From Acanthococcus lagerstroemiae (taxonomy: Eukaryota > Arthropoda > Insecta > Hemiptera > Eriococcidae): DNA of 64,000 bases. The position numbers and the translations under genes are program-made. Numbering within the stretch: the stretch's first letter is position 1; every line of letters begins with the position of its first letter. The notes under the pieces are model-generated. The model searched no databases. It had not been told where the DNA came from and saw only the letters and a list, made by a program, of their open reading frames with translations. Shown here in pieces: positions 11,331 to 21,984 of the stretch. Location: assembly GCA_031841125.1 (NCBI GenBank), contig CM063112.1, positions 26,004,603-26,068,602 on the forward strand. The letters are read 5' to 3'.

Positions 11331-12173
11331 TTGAATCGGTGCACGCAATAACAGGTTAAGTCACCGATTTTGCCAAATCAGTTTCTGCACGGATAACACT
11401 GTCACACCAAGGCCGACACATTGGAAAAATACTGGCTCGATTCGTCGAACCATTGTGCCAAAAAAATGTATTTGAAATGTTCATCGCGGAAAAACACGTC
11501 AAGTCCAATTTTTTTTTCATGCAAGACTAGGTCAAATCCACAGTTGTTCTTATCAAGCCTCATGTCAATGGTCGTGCGTGGCTGTAGTTTTCGTAATATT
11601 TCGCTTGTGCCTGATTGTACCTTTGACTAATTAACCTCTAGAACCTACTTCTGCCAAACAGGCAAAACACAGTCCGGTTTAAAAAAAGTGGAAGTATGAT
11701 AGAATTCTCAATAAAGAAAAGAAAGTGAAACGTTTGCCGTAATGAATTTCGATTAGGTATTTTGTAAGATTTGAAAGAAAGTTTTGAATAAAATGAAAAT
11801 TTTAATTTGTAATTTCGGTTATTTTATAAGATCTATAATAAAGCACGCAATTATCGTGTATTATGTTGTAAAAGGTGAGTGTTACTCTACATAAAATTAA
11901 TCCTGAAAATTTTTCCAAAAATTTTCCATAGACAGAATTTTTTAGAACTTCGCGCGTGAAAACAGTTTAAGTCCATTTTTCTTTTTGCAATATCTCGTTA
12001 GCGCTAACAGATACACGAAAATCGAGACCGGCAACATTTTTGTCATAAAAAATACCGTATTTGGACCTAGTCATACCGAGCGTCAGTGTTACCACTTTGC
12101 TGTAAAACGTATTTTTACTCTCCTGTAAAATTTCAGAAATGTGACTTGACCTGTTTTTGCATGCACCGATTCA
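11331..12173. mobile_element. Non-autonomous TIR element, TTGAATCGGT family
   Basis: The left end TTGAATCGGTGCACGCAATA...GGTTAAGTCAC (11331-11364) is matched by an inverted copy ending at 12173 (GTGACTTGACC...GCACCGATTCA), about 29 of 33 positions identical. The body has no transposase; several internal AAGTCCA words repeat the inner part of the TIR. The element at 19255-19940 has ends of the same pattern and spacing. The target duplication is unclear, so the superfamily is left open. Confidence 0.7.
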
Positions 12174-12289
12174 TCTAGGGTATTCATGAAGGCGATTCGT
12201 CCCAGCCCTACATAACTGAAAAGTTGAGGAGTTTCAGTTGATCAATTATACAGCTTCGGTAAGAAAATTAAATTTATTGCAATATTGCA

Positions 12290-13780
12290 AGCTTGTTGTT
12301 TTCACTGAACTATCTCAAAAGTTAAGTTTTTTTAGTTAGAGAACACCTGCCTACCCACTCGCCGTAGTTTAATTTGAAATTATCGGAGGGGTATTAATTC
12401 AAAAGATCGAGTCAGCACAATTAAAAATATTGTTGCAAGCTATTTTTTTTTATTTTTTCGATCGACAATCTTGAAGTTTTAATTTTCAGTAGAAAAACGC
12501 CCAATCCGATTCCAAAAACAAAAAACCAAAAAAAAATTGTGGAAGAGTTAGTATATTTAGGAGCAGTAGTGGCTAAAATGAAAAAAATTCTGGAATTTTT
12601 TTCAATTCAAACATCAGCTGGAAACCACATCCGCCTGAATTATTTGTAATCTCTCGAAAGCCGATAAATTTAGCAGTTCTAATCGAATACATTTTTTTTT
12701 TTTTTTGATCAACAAATATTTTGAAATTTTAGTTTTTAATTAGAAAAAGCACCTCTTCTAATTATTTACTTTTTAAATTCCTAAAAACTTTTCATGAGTT
12801 ATTAAATGTACTTTTTTTCTTTCTTTTTTTGCCCGACAATCGTGACACTGTATTTCAATTTTCAGCTGGACCCCTCTCCCTCCAACGTGGAAATGTAAAC
12901 GAATTGCTAAATTTAGGAGCTGTAGCTGACAAATGGAAAATTCCGCAAAACTTTCTATTATTATTATTATTTTTTTAAATTAATTATTCATTTATTTATT
13001 TTTTTTTGCAGGATAATCTTGAAATTATAGTTTTTAGTTAGAAAACACGTCTCTCTGCCCACAATTCAAAATTGTAGAAAAATCGGTAAATTTTGCAAAT
13101 TTTCTTCTCGACGATTTAGAAATTTTAATTTTTAGTTAAAGAAATTGCTCCTCCCAGTAATTTGAAATTGTTCAACATTCGATAAATTTAGCAGCTGTAC
13201 GTCGCCAAAATTAAAAATAGTAGTGCAAGCTTTATTTATCCTCTTTGTTTGCTTGACAATTAATTTGATATTTCAGTTTTCATTTAGAAAAACCACTCCT
13301 TCCAATAATTTACTTCTTAAATTCAGTTGTTCCTCCCACTCTCTTTTTTTAAGCTCACCGATCTTAAAATTTTAATTCTTCCCCTAAGTATTTGAAATGG
13401 TGAAGGAGTTCTCAGATTTAAGATATGCAATAATAAGTGAAAGTGAAAATATAGCATTGAAATTTTAGTTCCCATTTGAAAACCATGCCCCTTTTCCTCC
13501 AATAATTGAATGAAATTGTAGACGAGTTGGTACGTTTAGGAGCTGCAGTTTGAAAAAACTAAAAATTTTATAAGATTTCCTGTTTGTTCTTTTATTTTTT
13601 TACAAAATCATTTTGAAATTTGAGCATTTAGTTGGAGAAAACGATCATCCCATTTTTTGAGAGAAAAGTTGTGGATGACAATTAAAAACATTATAATATT
13701 TTTGGCTTGTAACACAATTTTGAAATTAGTTTTTAGTTGGAAACATCACTTCTCTCAATAATTCAAAATAACAAATACAT
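12290..13780. repeat. Degenerate tandem array of about 150-bp units
   Basis: About ten diverged copies of the phrase TTGAAATTTTAGTTTTTAG...GAAAA followed by a pyrimidine-rich CCCCTCC-like word occur near 12320, 12470, 12720, 12850, 13020, 13110, 13265, 13455, 13610 and 13720. Several copies continue with AATTGTAGAAGAGTT, TAAATTTAGGAGCTGTAG and GCCAAAATTAAAAA in the same order. Unit length varies from about 90 to 200 bp because of indels. It resembles an old satellite embedded in AT-rich DNA. Confidence 0.65.
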
Positions 13781-15529
13781 CTAAGCATCTGTATAAGAAT
13801 AAACGTTCATGATTCATTAGGAGGAGTTAAGGAGAAAAGTGGCGAAAAGTTCGGAGTGATTTAAAACGGAAAATTACTGTGGTTTTTTTTGGTAGGTCGG
13901 AGGGGCTAACGCAACTGTGGATGGGTAAGAGTCGAGTCTTTTGGATTAAGAGATCCAGCTTGCACCACCTCTTAAGAATACTTTAGGCACCACTGAAGAC
14001 AATTCAGTGTTATGCAGCTAGAAGACTGCGAAAAGAAATGGCATGTCGGTGACATCTATAGAAAGGGGGTTTGAAAAATCAAGAGATTAGATCGTGAAAG
14101 GGTCAAACGCTGAGTCACTGAAGTAGGCATAGGTGGCAATAGGGGGAGGAGAGGTGCTTGTTGGGCTTGGTTGCCTCCCGATTCACCGGAAGATCCCCCA
14201 AAAAACTGAAAAATTATATGAGTAAGAGATTTTTCAGCATTATTTTGATACATATCAGCCTCTCCATGAGCTCTCCAACGCTCCAGATCAGCTATTTGCG
14301 CTTATGAAAGCAGGGTTACCAACTTGTAGTCCAATATAAGTCATCGGAAGGAAGAAGATGATTAAAATTATAATCATTCTCACGAATTTTGAATTGCCCT
14401 TGCCATGATAGCACCCAGGATGTGTCACTGGTCACGAACCTCGCGAAAGCTCTCTTGGACTTCGGTGACCCTGCGAATTTATCCTACGCTGTTTCGGTTT
14501 TATTTCATTTAGGCTCTGAGAAATGCGTTTCTAAGTTAAAATTAAGCCAGAGTCAGGTTCCCAAATTGTAAATACAAAAACCCACGAGCCTATAATAGAA
14601 ATGAGCGAATAAAAAGGTGAAAGTATAAAACAAGAGCCACGCGGGAAGGTATCAGAGGTTCAAAAAGTCTTTTCGCTTCAATCTGGGCAAATAACGGCTG
14701 CGATACAAAGGTGAAAATTATATTTTTAAAAAAGCTCGTCAGAGAGCTGCCTTTTAAACAGGTGCACTTAATAGTACGTACAAACTCGCCGCCTTCGAGA
14801 AAGTCTTTAATCACTACTTAGTAAAGTCTGACAACAGCCGCGCGATATTGAATCAAATAATGAATTTTTAAACGACCGTCAAAAAGTTCAGCTTTTCTGG
14901 ATGGGGGATACAGAAAATGCACAAAAACGTATAATATACACACTTAGTTTGAAAAAAATATATATAGTGCGCAGAGCAAAAAACATGCAACGTTTTATTT
15001 TTACCCTCACGCGGTATGAGACTTTTCCACAATTTGCTCCGACGATACTTTATGTTCCGTTTTCGAAACGACTTTTTGACGCTAAATTATCGAATTTACG
15101 CGGCCAGAGTTTATTGCGGATTTTATATTCCGCTCCGAATGGGTGATTAAAATTTTAGTTTCCCTGTTTCGGTGTGTAGGTTGCAGCTGTGCAAGTTGTA
15201 GACTGGTATATACATTTTTCAAGGGGAGAGTTACAAACCGTACAGTCGATGAAAAATAGAAGATACTTCATTTTATCTCGCAGCATCGGTTCTGCTGAAT
15301 TTGTCAGAGTTAAACGATTCCGCGGATCAGCGGCGGATCCAAAAATTCTGGAGTGGCGACTGCCTTCTGATTGATTGGTAATATTCAATCGATTAGAAAA
15401 ATGATTCGATACAATCCGTTTAAGTATTCGACTTACTCGCCGAACCATCAGAGGTTAAGACTGCAGCAATTGATATCAACGTGCATATGCGCAAATAAGG
15501 AGGTTTCGAGACTTGACCCCCGAATCGTC
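13781..15529. other. No gene recognised
   Basis: Mixed-composition DNA without transposon motifs. Frames of 60-97 codons (for example 14389-14571, 15155-15448) overlap on both strands and show no family signature. The stretch 14560-15470 is richer in CG dinucleotides and may be unique host DNA. Confidence 0.3.
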
Positions 15530-16022
15530 TGACAGCCCTCCCTCTCAGTGATCGATCGACACTACTGTCTTGTGGATCCGACAGTACTCGGAAGGTAGTA
15601 TTGAGAGGAGTACTATGCAGAGTTTGGGGTAGCCAGGCTCAGGCGACGATTTGCTTCCTTAGCTGATCTCCCGATCTTGAAGCTCTCTCAGGTGTATGCT
15701 GAGGGGGGATACCGAGTGTCTCTTTTATGGAGCAGGATCGTCAGGACGACTCAGCTCGGAAGGGTCTGCACGGTGTGGAGAGTGAGCGCACACCCCACCG
15801 TTGGTCTGGCGACAGGCTGGATCGGGGAAAGGCAATCCTGGATTCGTCCAACCTCTCTCTTAAATTATGTTAGTCGTACATGAGTTAGTTAGGGACCTAA
15901 ATACTCGGCCGTGTCTTCTTCTTCTGAATTACAGGTAAATAGTGACCGCCACGCAGCGTGACCATCTGGCCATCCTAGATTAAGCAGTCTCTTGTAGAAT
16001 TATTTCAATATATCTAGTCTCC
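15530..16022 (+). other. GC-richer block, possible solo LTR
   Basis: This block is clearly richer in G+C than its neighbours, starts near TGACAGCCCTCC and ends in an AT-rich stretch with TTTCAATATATCTAGTC, a layout reminiscent of a retrovirus-like LTR. No target-site duplication, second copy or polyprotein was found, so this remains a suggestion. Confidence 0.2.
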
Positions 16023-16840
16023 GTACTCTTGGTGTCATTTCTTCAGGACTTGTCCACATTAGCGTTAGGTCGGTTCCTCCTCTACAACGCACTCGGAAGT
16101 ATTAAAGTATTTCATATTATACCCCCTGGCCTATCTCCCCTGGAATTACATACACGCGCACACGCATATTATTATATTATTTTTCTTCTCAGCCTTTCCA
16201 CCCTTTACAAAGGAGTAAACTTCTGGACGTTACTGGTGGATTTCGAAGAGTGGCGACCGGTTACAGAATTGCAGCCTTTTCTACATTGTAAATTCCGGCA
16301 GAAGAAATCATTTTTTTCAACGCAACTGTATGCCAGTATATTGGACCTGAGTTAGCACTCTTTTTATGGGGCGGGGGGGGAGGCTGACGACGTCGCGTTT
16401 ATTTGATAGGGCGGAGAGAAACTCCAACAAATGGCTCAGGAGCTGGAACAAGAAAGCCGGAAGGTAGGACGAGAAATCAACGCAGATAAGACGATCTTGA
16501 TCACGAATCAGACGCCCGAGCCGGAAATTAGGCCACGTACAGGAAAAATTAAGGTCGTAGAGAGAGCGGTGTACTTAGGACAAACAATCTCATTCGAGGA
16601 TAGACTGGAAAAAGAGCTGAGTAGAAGGAGGGCATGAGTGTGGAAAAGTTACTGGGCACTTAAACAAGTGTACAAGAGTAAGATGCCAACAACAACAATA
16701 GTAAGAATTTTAGACAACTGTACTTTATCAGTACTGACATCATACGGGGCGCAGACCTGGCAACAGAGTCGCAAAACTCAAAAATCGCAAAAACACGAAC
16801 TGCCATGGAAAGATCACTAATGGGCTTAAAACTGAAAGAT

Positions 16841-16941
16841 GGTGTGGTGGGACGTATGGCGATGCACGCATGCCAAATGGCTCCTATAACACCACACCCC
16901 CGGCTGCGGGAACTACCCTTTCGAGTATCGCGTCAGTGACC
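16841..16941 (+). repeat. GGTGTGGTGG head module, copy 1
   Basis: About 101 bp, nearly identical in order to the reverse complement of 25716-25817 and, more diverged, to 57041-57123. A 9-bp stem GGTGTGGTG/CACCACACC (16841-16849 with 16890-16898) closes a loop containing TATGGCGATGCACGCATGCC. In copy 2 the stem has one base changed from an A-U to a G-U pair, so pairing is kept. It does not match tRNA, 5S or a common snRNA that I recognise. Confidence 0.75.
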
Positions 16942-17091
16942 GGTTCTTGTTCAGCATAATTTTCATCGTGTGTATACGAGTTAGTTGAGGAGGTGTGATT
17001 CGAATATCGGTGTATTCAATTCAATTATTGAAGTCCAATTCAGGAAGCGTTTCTCTATTTCTACCCTATAGCTGTTTATTTGATCCGAAAG

Positions 17092-17607
17092 ATGGCTGAT
17101 ATTCCGCCGATTCCATATAAAGTGCATATTCGAGAATTACAAACACGAGACCAAAGAATAGGTGAGCTTGAAGCTCAGCTCGCGGAGAAGGAGTCTCTCC
17201 TAAAACAGCTTGTCCCGATATTGTGTATTCGAGAAAAAAAAATCGAAGTGTACGAAAGTTTACTTGCACCAGAGCTGCGAGACCCTCAAAGTGTGTTTCG
17301 GCACTCCATGTTTCGGAGAACCTCTCAGCATATGGATTTCCATAAAGCGAAGTGGCGTATTATTCTTATAAAAATTACAGATCAAAGAATTGTGAGACTT
17401 AAAGCGATCATCGCAGCCTCCACTGTATCTGAAGAAATATTTTGCCGAACAGTCGATGGTTTTTTCTTAATTGCCTCGGCAAATATTCATCTGCTCGAAC
17501 TGAATTCCTATACTCCTGCAGAGATGGAAACTATCCTCCGAACTAATTTCTCAATAAACGACGATGTAACAATAAGTTGTATAACCGATGTTATTATGAT
17601 ATTATGA
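17092..17607 (+). CDS. Open 171-codon frame with N-terminal coiled coil, unknown
   Basis: The start AAAGATGGCT is a good eukaryotic context. Residues about 10-55 form a heptad-like helix (IRELQTRDQRIGELEAQLAE, then ESLLKQL), followed by DPQSVFRHSMFRR. The rest is a mixed region (AKWRIILIKITDQRIV, then LKAIIAASTVSEEIF, TPAEMETILRTNF) without a known active site; it ends hydrophobically at DVIMIL. The coil plus QSVF recalls the N-terminal leucine-zipper of cGMP-dependent protein kinases, but the remainder does not match, so no name is given. It is the longest host-like intact frame in the window. It lies in a retroposed insert without introns, so it may be a processed copy of a host gene or part of a non-autonomous element. 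Whether it is expressed is unknown. Confidence 0.5.
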   Translation: MADIPPIPYKVHIRELQTRDQRIGELEAQLAEKESLLKQLVPILCIREKKIEVYESLLAPELRDPQSVFRHSMFRRTSQHMDFHKAKWRIILIKITDQRIVRLKAIIAASTVSEEIFCRTVDGFFLIASANIHLLELNSYTPAEMETILRTNFSINDDVTISCITDVIMIL

Positions 17608-17964
17608 AGTGTATTGAAAATATAACCTAACTTAAAACTGAAAGATAGGGAAAGGAATTCGGAAATCAGGAGGAAGACCGGAGCGAAGGATGGTAGATAT
17701 ATAGCCAAAAAATTGAAATTTGATTACGCGTGACACATTATTAGAGACGGGAAGGAAAGATGGGGAGGAAGGGTATTAAACTGGTATCCAAGGGAGGGAA
17801 GGAGAACCCCGGGCAGACCCCTAAAATGTGGGAAAACGAACTGAACCACATTGCGGGAGATTATGGATGAAGGGGGAGGGGTGCAAGGGACAGAGCCGGA
17901 TGGACAGGGGTGGAGGAGGCCTAATAATGTACATTGCTAGTAAGGCTTTAAAATAAAAAAAATC

Positions 17965-19254
17965 AAATAATGAATGTAAGAAATATTACAACTTTTTGAT
18001 AAACATTTACCGAAAAATTGAAAAACGTGTTTCCCTTTGCTCACAAACTAGTGTCTGTTATGACTTTTAAGAGTTCCTGAATCTACCCCCCGCAGAAGAA
18101 CTCAGTCTGGTCTCGAACGATCATGAAGAATATTCATCAAGTTCGCACGAGCCTTAATGAGTCCTACAGCATTTTGAGCTTTTTAAACACGTCTCTGAAC
18201 CTAACATAAGTTTGAGAGGCATTCGATTCTTCCTAATTTGACTTACCACCGCAATAAGATGGGGCAAGAATCTCAACCCCCCTCCGATCTAAACAATTCA
18301 AGTGGGTCTCTAGGTTGACGTCGATGATACTAAAACTATACGATCGTCTGGGAATCGCGTTCTCCACAAGACATTAGAAACACCGTCTCGATACTCAAAA
18401 CAGAATCGTGATTGGCATTATAATTCAGCTCGCACCATCGTAAGATGAGCTGCTGCCACCCCATTCCCCTCGCCCACAGGTAACGACTAGTCGATTAATA
18501 ACTGCCTATTGTGATTCCGTCTGACGAAGCAACAAAGCGTGAAACAGGTGCTTATCGAAAGTTTATCGAATTTTATTTTTAAAGAAGATAACGCGTCAGT
18601 TTTCTGATTCAAAGGGACGTTGAAATGCGATACATTAACTTTGGCGTGTACTGGCCTGATTTTTTTTTTTTAAACCAGAGCTTCCTCTTCCTCGCTTTTG
18701 CTGCGCCGACGGCGAGACATCAAAAAATTAATACAGATTAGCGTTTCCTCGTTCTTTAAATTCGAGACGAGGTTTGCAGTGTAATGAAAGTAACCACACC
18801 ATTTTGTATGACGTAACTTCGATTCACTTTTTGATTCTGCTTTGAGGAGAAATTTTTCATATAAATCATCAGATAGGATCTACCATGGCGATTATAACTA
18901 AGAAGTGAGAAATGTGATTTCTGAAAGTAAAAAACATCACAGACAAATTTTGTAGGAAAATAGGGAACGAGATACAAATGTTCATTCTTGTTGGGAAATG
19001 ATTTTCCCTGACTTTTGTAGGTTTTCCAAACCAATTTTTCTAGTTTTCCAGACCCTTCCAATATAAATAACACATGCACGGTGGGGGGGGGGGAGTCAAA
19101 TTTTTTCGAACATAGTACGCGGCAAATATCGTCAATCACTCCACAAACTTTTTTTTTACTACCGTGTGCTTATGAAGCTTGTGACAGAGAGGGTGTAAAA
19201 AAATTAACGACGGAAATTAAAGCGCTCTATGGGGTACAGCGTGGTGCGATGTCC
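17965..19254. other. No gene recognised
   Basis: Ordinary AT-rich DNA with a poly-T run at 18660-18672 and a G run at 19081-19091. A 127-codon reverse frame (18756-19139) has no recognisable motif. Confidence 0.3.
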
Positions 19255-19940
19255 ATTGAATTGGTTACGACTAAATGGGGTTAAGTCCAAAAAATCGCAC
19301 TTTTCAGGAAACGAAAAAATCTATTTTATTCGAAAATTTGAAAATCGTGGAATACGTTCTTCAGGGTGGTGGTAGAAGGTCCACAAGAGACGACTTTCAA
19401 GTCCGATCCCGTCGAATAAAATGTTGATGGACTGAAGCTGTGCGAGGGGGGGTGCTCAAAATTTTTGGACTTAACGACTTTTGGCCCTCAAAGATTTTTT
19501 TGCAGTTCTACGACTCGAAATTACACCTCCCCCTTTTGTAGCTAGACATAAAGGGGTAACTTTACTCTTGGTTCCATTCCAATCAAGCAAAATCCCTGCA
19601 TATAAGAAAAATAGTTCTGAAGCTGTATTGGAAAATTGCAGCACTTTTCAGGTACAAAAATGCAGAAAGGGGGTGGGCTGGAATTTTTTATTTTATTTAT
19701 ATTTTTTACACTAAAATACACTATTTTCGAACACGTTCTGAAAAAAATACATTTTTTGAAAACATTTTACTAAAAAAAAAAAGAAAAAAAATGAAAGAAA
19801 GCGATGATGCCAAAAGCACTTTCCCAGCTGAAATTTTAACCGGACCCGCAGATCCGCGATAAATTAATACTCCATAATCCGTGGAAAAAGCAAAAACGAC
19901 AAAAGTGGACTTAATCCCTTTTAGTTGTAACCGATTCAAT
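19255..19940. mobile_element. Non-autonomous TIR element, TTGAATCGGT family, copy 2
   Basis: The ends are imperfect 35-bp inverted repeats: ATTGAATTGGTTACGACTAA...GGTTAAGTCCA at 19255-19289 and its inverse at 19906-19940 (30 of 35 match). The pattern, TTGAATCGGT outside and TTAAGTC inside at the same distance, is that of the element at 11331-12173. The 686-bp body has no transposase. Internal GGACTTAAC (about 19469) repeats the inner TIR word. Flanks do not show a clear target duplication. Confidence 0.7.
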
Positions 19941-21984
19941 TAACAACGTCATAGATATTTTTCTCGTGTGACTTAACGCCGACTGTGAATGGGGAACGGG
20001 AGGAGGGGAGGGTAGAATAAAATTCGAGAATTGGTTAATAGGTTTCCGAGGTCGCTGCATTCGATTTTAGGGGTAATTTTTAGATCCTGTCCCTTCTGGT
20101 GCGATCCATGAGGTAACAAGAGCGTAAGACAAGCAACGGTTGACTCCAAATTCACCTTTTCTTAATAAAGCCACCGAATAGGGACAGTCTTATTTACTCA
20201 AAGTGTTGCTAATGAGAAATAACGCCGCAAAAATTTCTCAACTGAAAAAGTACAGGAGCATAAATTTGGTCCAGATTAAACATCGGAAGCGATATTCGAA
20301 ATCAGCGACACAAAACCACCCTTATTTCGATACTTCGTGCAATTTTTCGCCGGAGAAGCTGAATTCGTATTACGACAGTGCTCTGGAGGGGATCGGATTA
20401 AAATATCTGAGGCGACATTCAAAATCAGCGATTAGTCAGAGCTTGGTTGGCTATCCTGTCCAAAAAACTGACTTTAGAATCTCGTAAGGAATTTGAAACT
20501 TGAGGAAAACTACAGTAACCGGAATTAGCCCCTCCTTCGTGAAGCCTAAATGGTTTAGGAGGAGGGAAAATTACTATAAAAATGAATTCTGGAACCCAAG
20601 TGAAAAAGCTGCAGCATATCTGACGACAAATGCTATGAAAGTAAAAAGGTGATTAGGATCTGGATAATTATGGCACCAGGGGAGGCGGAAGAGGCTTCAA
20701 TTTAAGAGTATCGACAGACACAATATAGGGTCATATATTTGACAACAATGGACTCTCTTGTAACGCGATAATAATTATGTATTATGTGGTATTTAGATTT
20801 TTTCAAATTTTGTGGATTAATTACTCTCCCCCAAAATCTCGGAAGTCCCTTTCATTCACTCTTCTCTACACTCGCGAATGAGAGGGCACCGAAGAAAAAC
20901 CCGATGGCAGGATGTCCCAGAAGGTGAATTCATTGGTTTTCAGATTTTCGTTTCATTACGACTTCCTCAAAAAAATTTTTACACTGGGGAGAGTAGTTAG
21001 ACCGAATATTTTTTCATTTTTGCGTATTTTCGCGCCGATTTCCAGATTCCAGCGAACAGGATGAGATGAAAACATGAAACACGAAACAGCTGATATTGAG
21101 AGAAGTGTATGGGGATTGGTTCGCGTTTCGAAATATTTTTAGTGAAATGGTTCCTGAAAAGTCAAAAAATACGAAATACGTTAAGTGTATAGCCCGCCTT
21201 CATAGAAAGATGTAGATGCCAAACGAATACTACGAAAACGATTTCAGCACACAAATACAGTCTGTACTACTGAGATAGGAGAGGGGGATTATATGACCCA
21301 CGTCCTTTTCCTGTGAAAGAAAAAAGATAAGAAAATTGCCTGAGCGAAGCGAAGGAAAAATTTTTCAAATAGGAAATAGGGTAAAATCTGTTGGATTTCG
21401 CAGTCAATTTTTTTACAAAATTCCACGACTTTTAGGTGAATAATGCTGAAAATTCCAAAATTCCCTGACTTTTCCAGTTTTTCCAGAAAATAAACATTAG
21501 ACACCCTGCAAATGTAGAAATATGAAACTATGTTTACTGTAAATTAGGTTGTCCCTACTTTAAATATTTTCGAAATTTGACCTAGGAAGTTTTTCCATAT
21601 CCAATGAAAGCAATGCACCAAATTTTCAGATTTTCAAAATAATTTGAGCAAGTCCTTCGGGGCGTCGAAATTTAACACAGGATTTACAAAATATTTTATC
21701 AGCAAACACTTCATTGCAGAAATCGTATCTATACTAGAAAAAGATGAAGCGAATACTACCAACATGTCCTAAAACAGGAGCGCTACCAGAATATTTTTTT
21801 GGCGGGGGCTAGCATTTAGAGGAAAAAACTTGAGCAGGGATGAAAGCTCGATTTGGTACCAACCTATTTAAATTTGTACGAACGTACGACGGAATGAAAC
21901 CGCATCAGGCCATCGGCATCAATTTTTTCGTTTCAAAATTGATTTTGAAAAAATTTAGATTTCTTTTCTTGTGGGGGGGGGGGC
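19941..21984. other. Mixed non-coding DNA with satellite-like pieces
   Basis: Between 20270 and 20480 there are diverged TATCGAAAT-family phrases (GATATTCGAAATCAGCGA, TATTTCGATACTTCGTGC). From about 21390 to 21515 a piece of the CCTGACTTTTCC repeat ends in ATTAGACACCCTG, a transposon-like terminus. The remainder shows nothing recognisable. Confidence 0.35.

Larger units (their letters stand above)
16841..17630 (+). mobile_element. 790-bp retroposed insertion with 16-bp target duplication
   Basis: The 16-bp word CTTAAAACTGAAAGAT occurs at 16825-16840 and again at 17631-17646, exactly flanking this segment, and the surrounding RTE frame continues when the insert and one repeat are ignored. The insert starts with a ~100-bp module found twice more in the window and continues into an mRNA-like stretch with a good start context and a 171-codon open frame. 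The insert has no terminal inverted repeats. It also has no poly(A): the frame's stop is only 23 nt from the 3' end. Long target duplications without TIRs point to LINE-mediated retroposition. Confidence 0.8.
16380..17960 (+). pseudogene. RTE-type LINE reverse transcriptase 3' part, interrupted
   Basis: The fragment opens at the reverse-transcriptase active site (ADDVAFI, 16383-16406, two stops directly after), then EKLQQMAQELEQESRKVG, VYLGQTISFEDRLEKEL (about 16570-16620), a TGA at 16635-16637, WKSYWALKQVYKSKMP and GAQTW (about 16750). After a frameshift near 16765 comes AMERSLMGLKLKD, up to 16840. The coding sequence resumes at 17641 with RNSEIRRKTGAKDGRYIAKKLKFDYA and RWGGRVLNWYPREGRRTPGRP, the RTE C-terminal region, and ends in an A-rich tail about 17945-17970. 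The gap is the 790-bp insertion 16841-17630. The upstream reverse transcriptase and endonuclease are missing. It is related to, but not a copy of, the elements at 50603-50960 and 61610-64000. Confidence 0.85.

Noticed and set aside
17092..17607. Naming the frame as a cGMP-dependent protein kinase fragment
   Set aside because: Only the coiled coil and a QSVF word agree; nucleotide-binding and kinase domains are absent and the remainder does not align.
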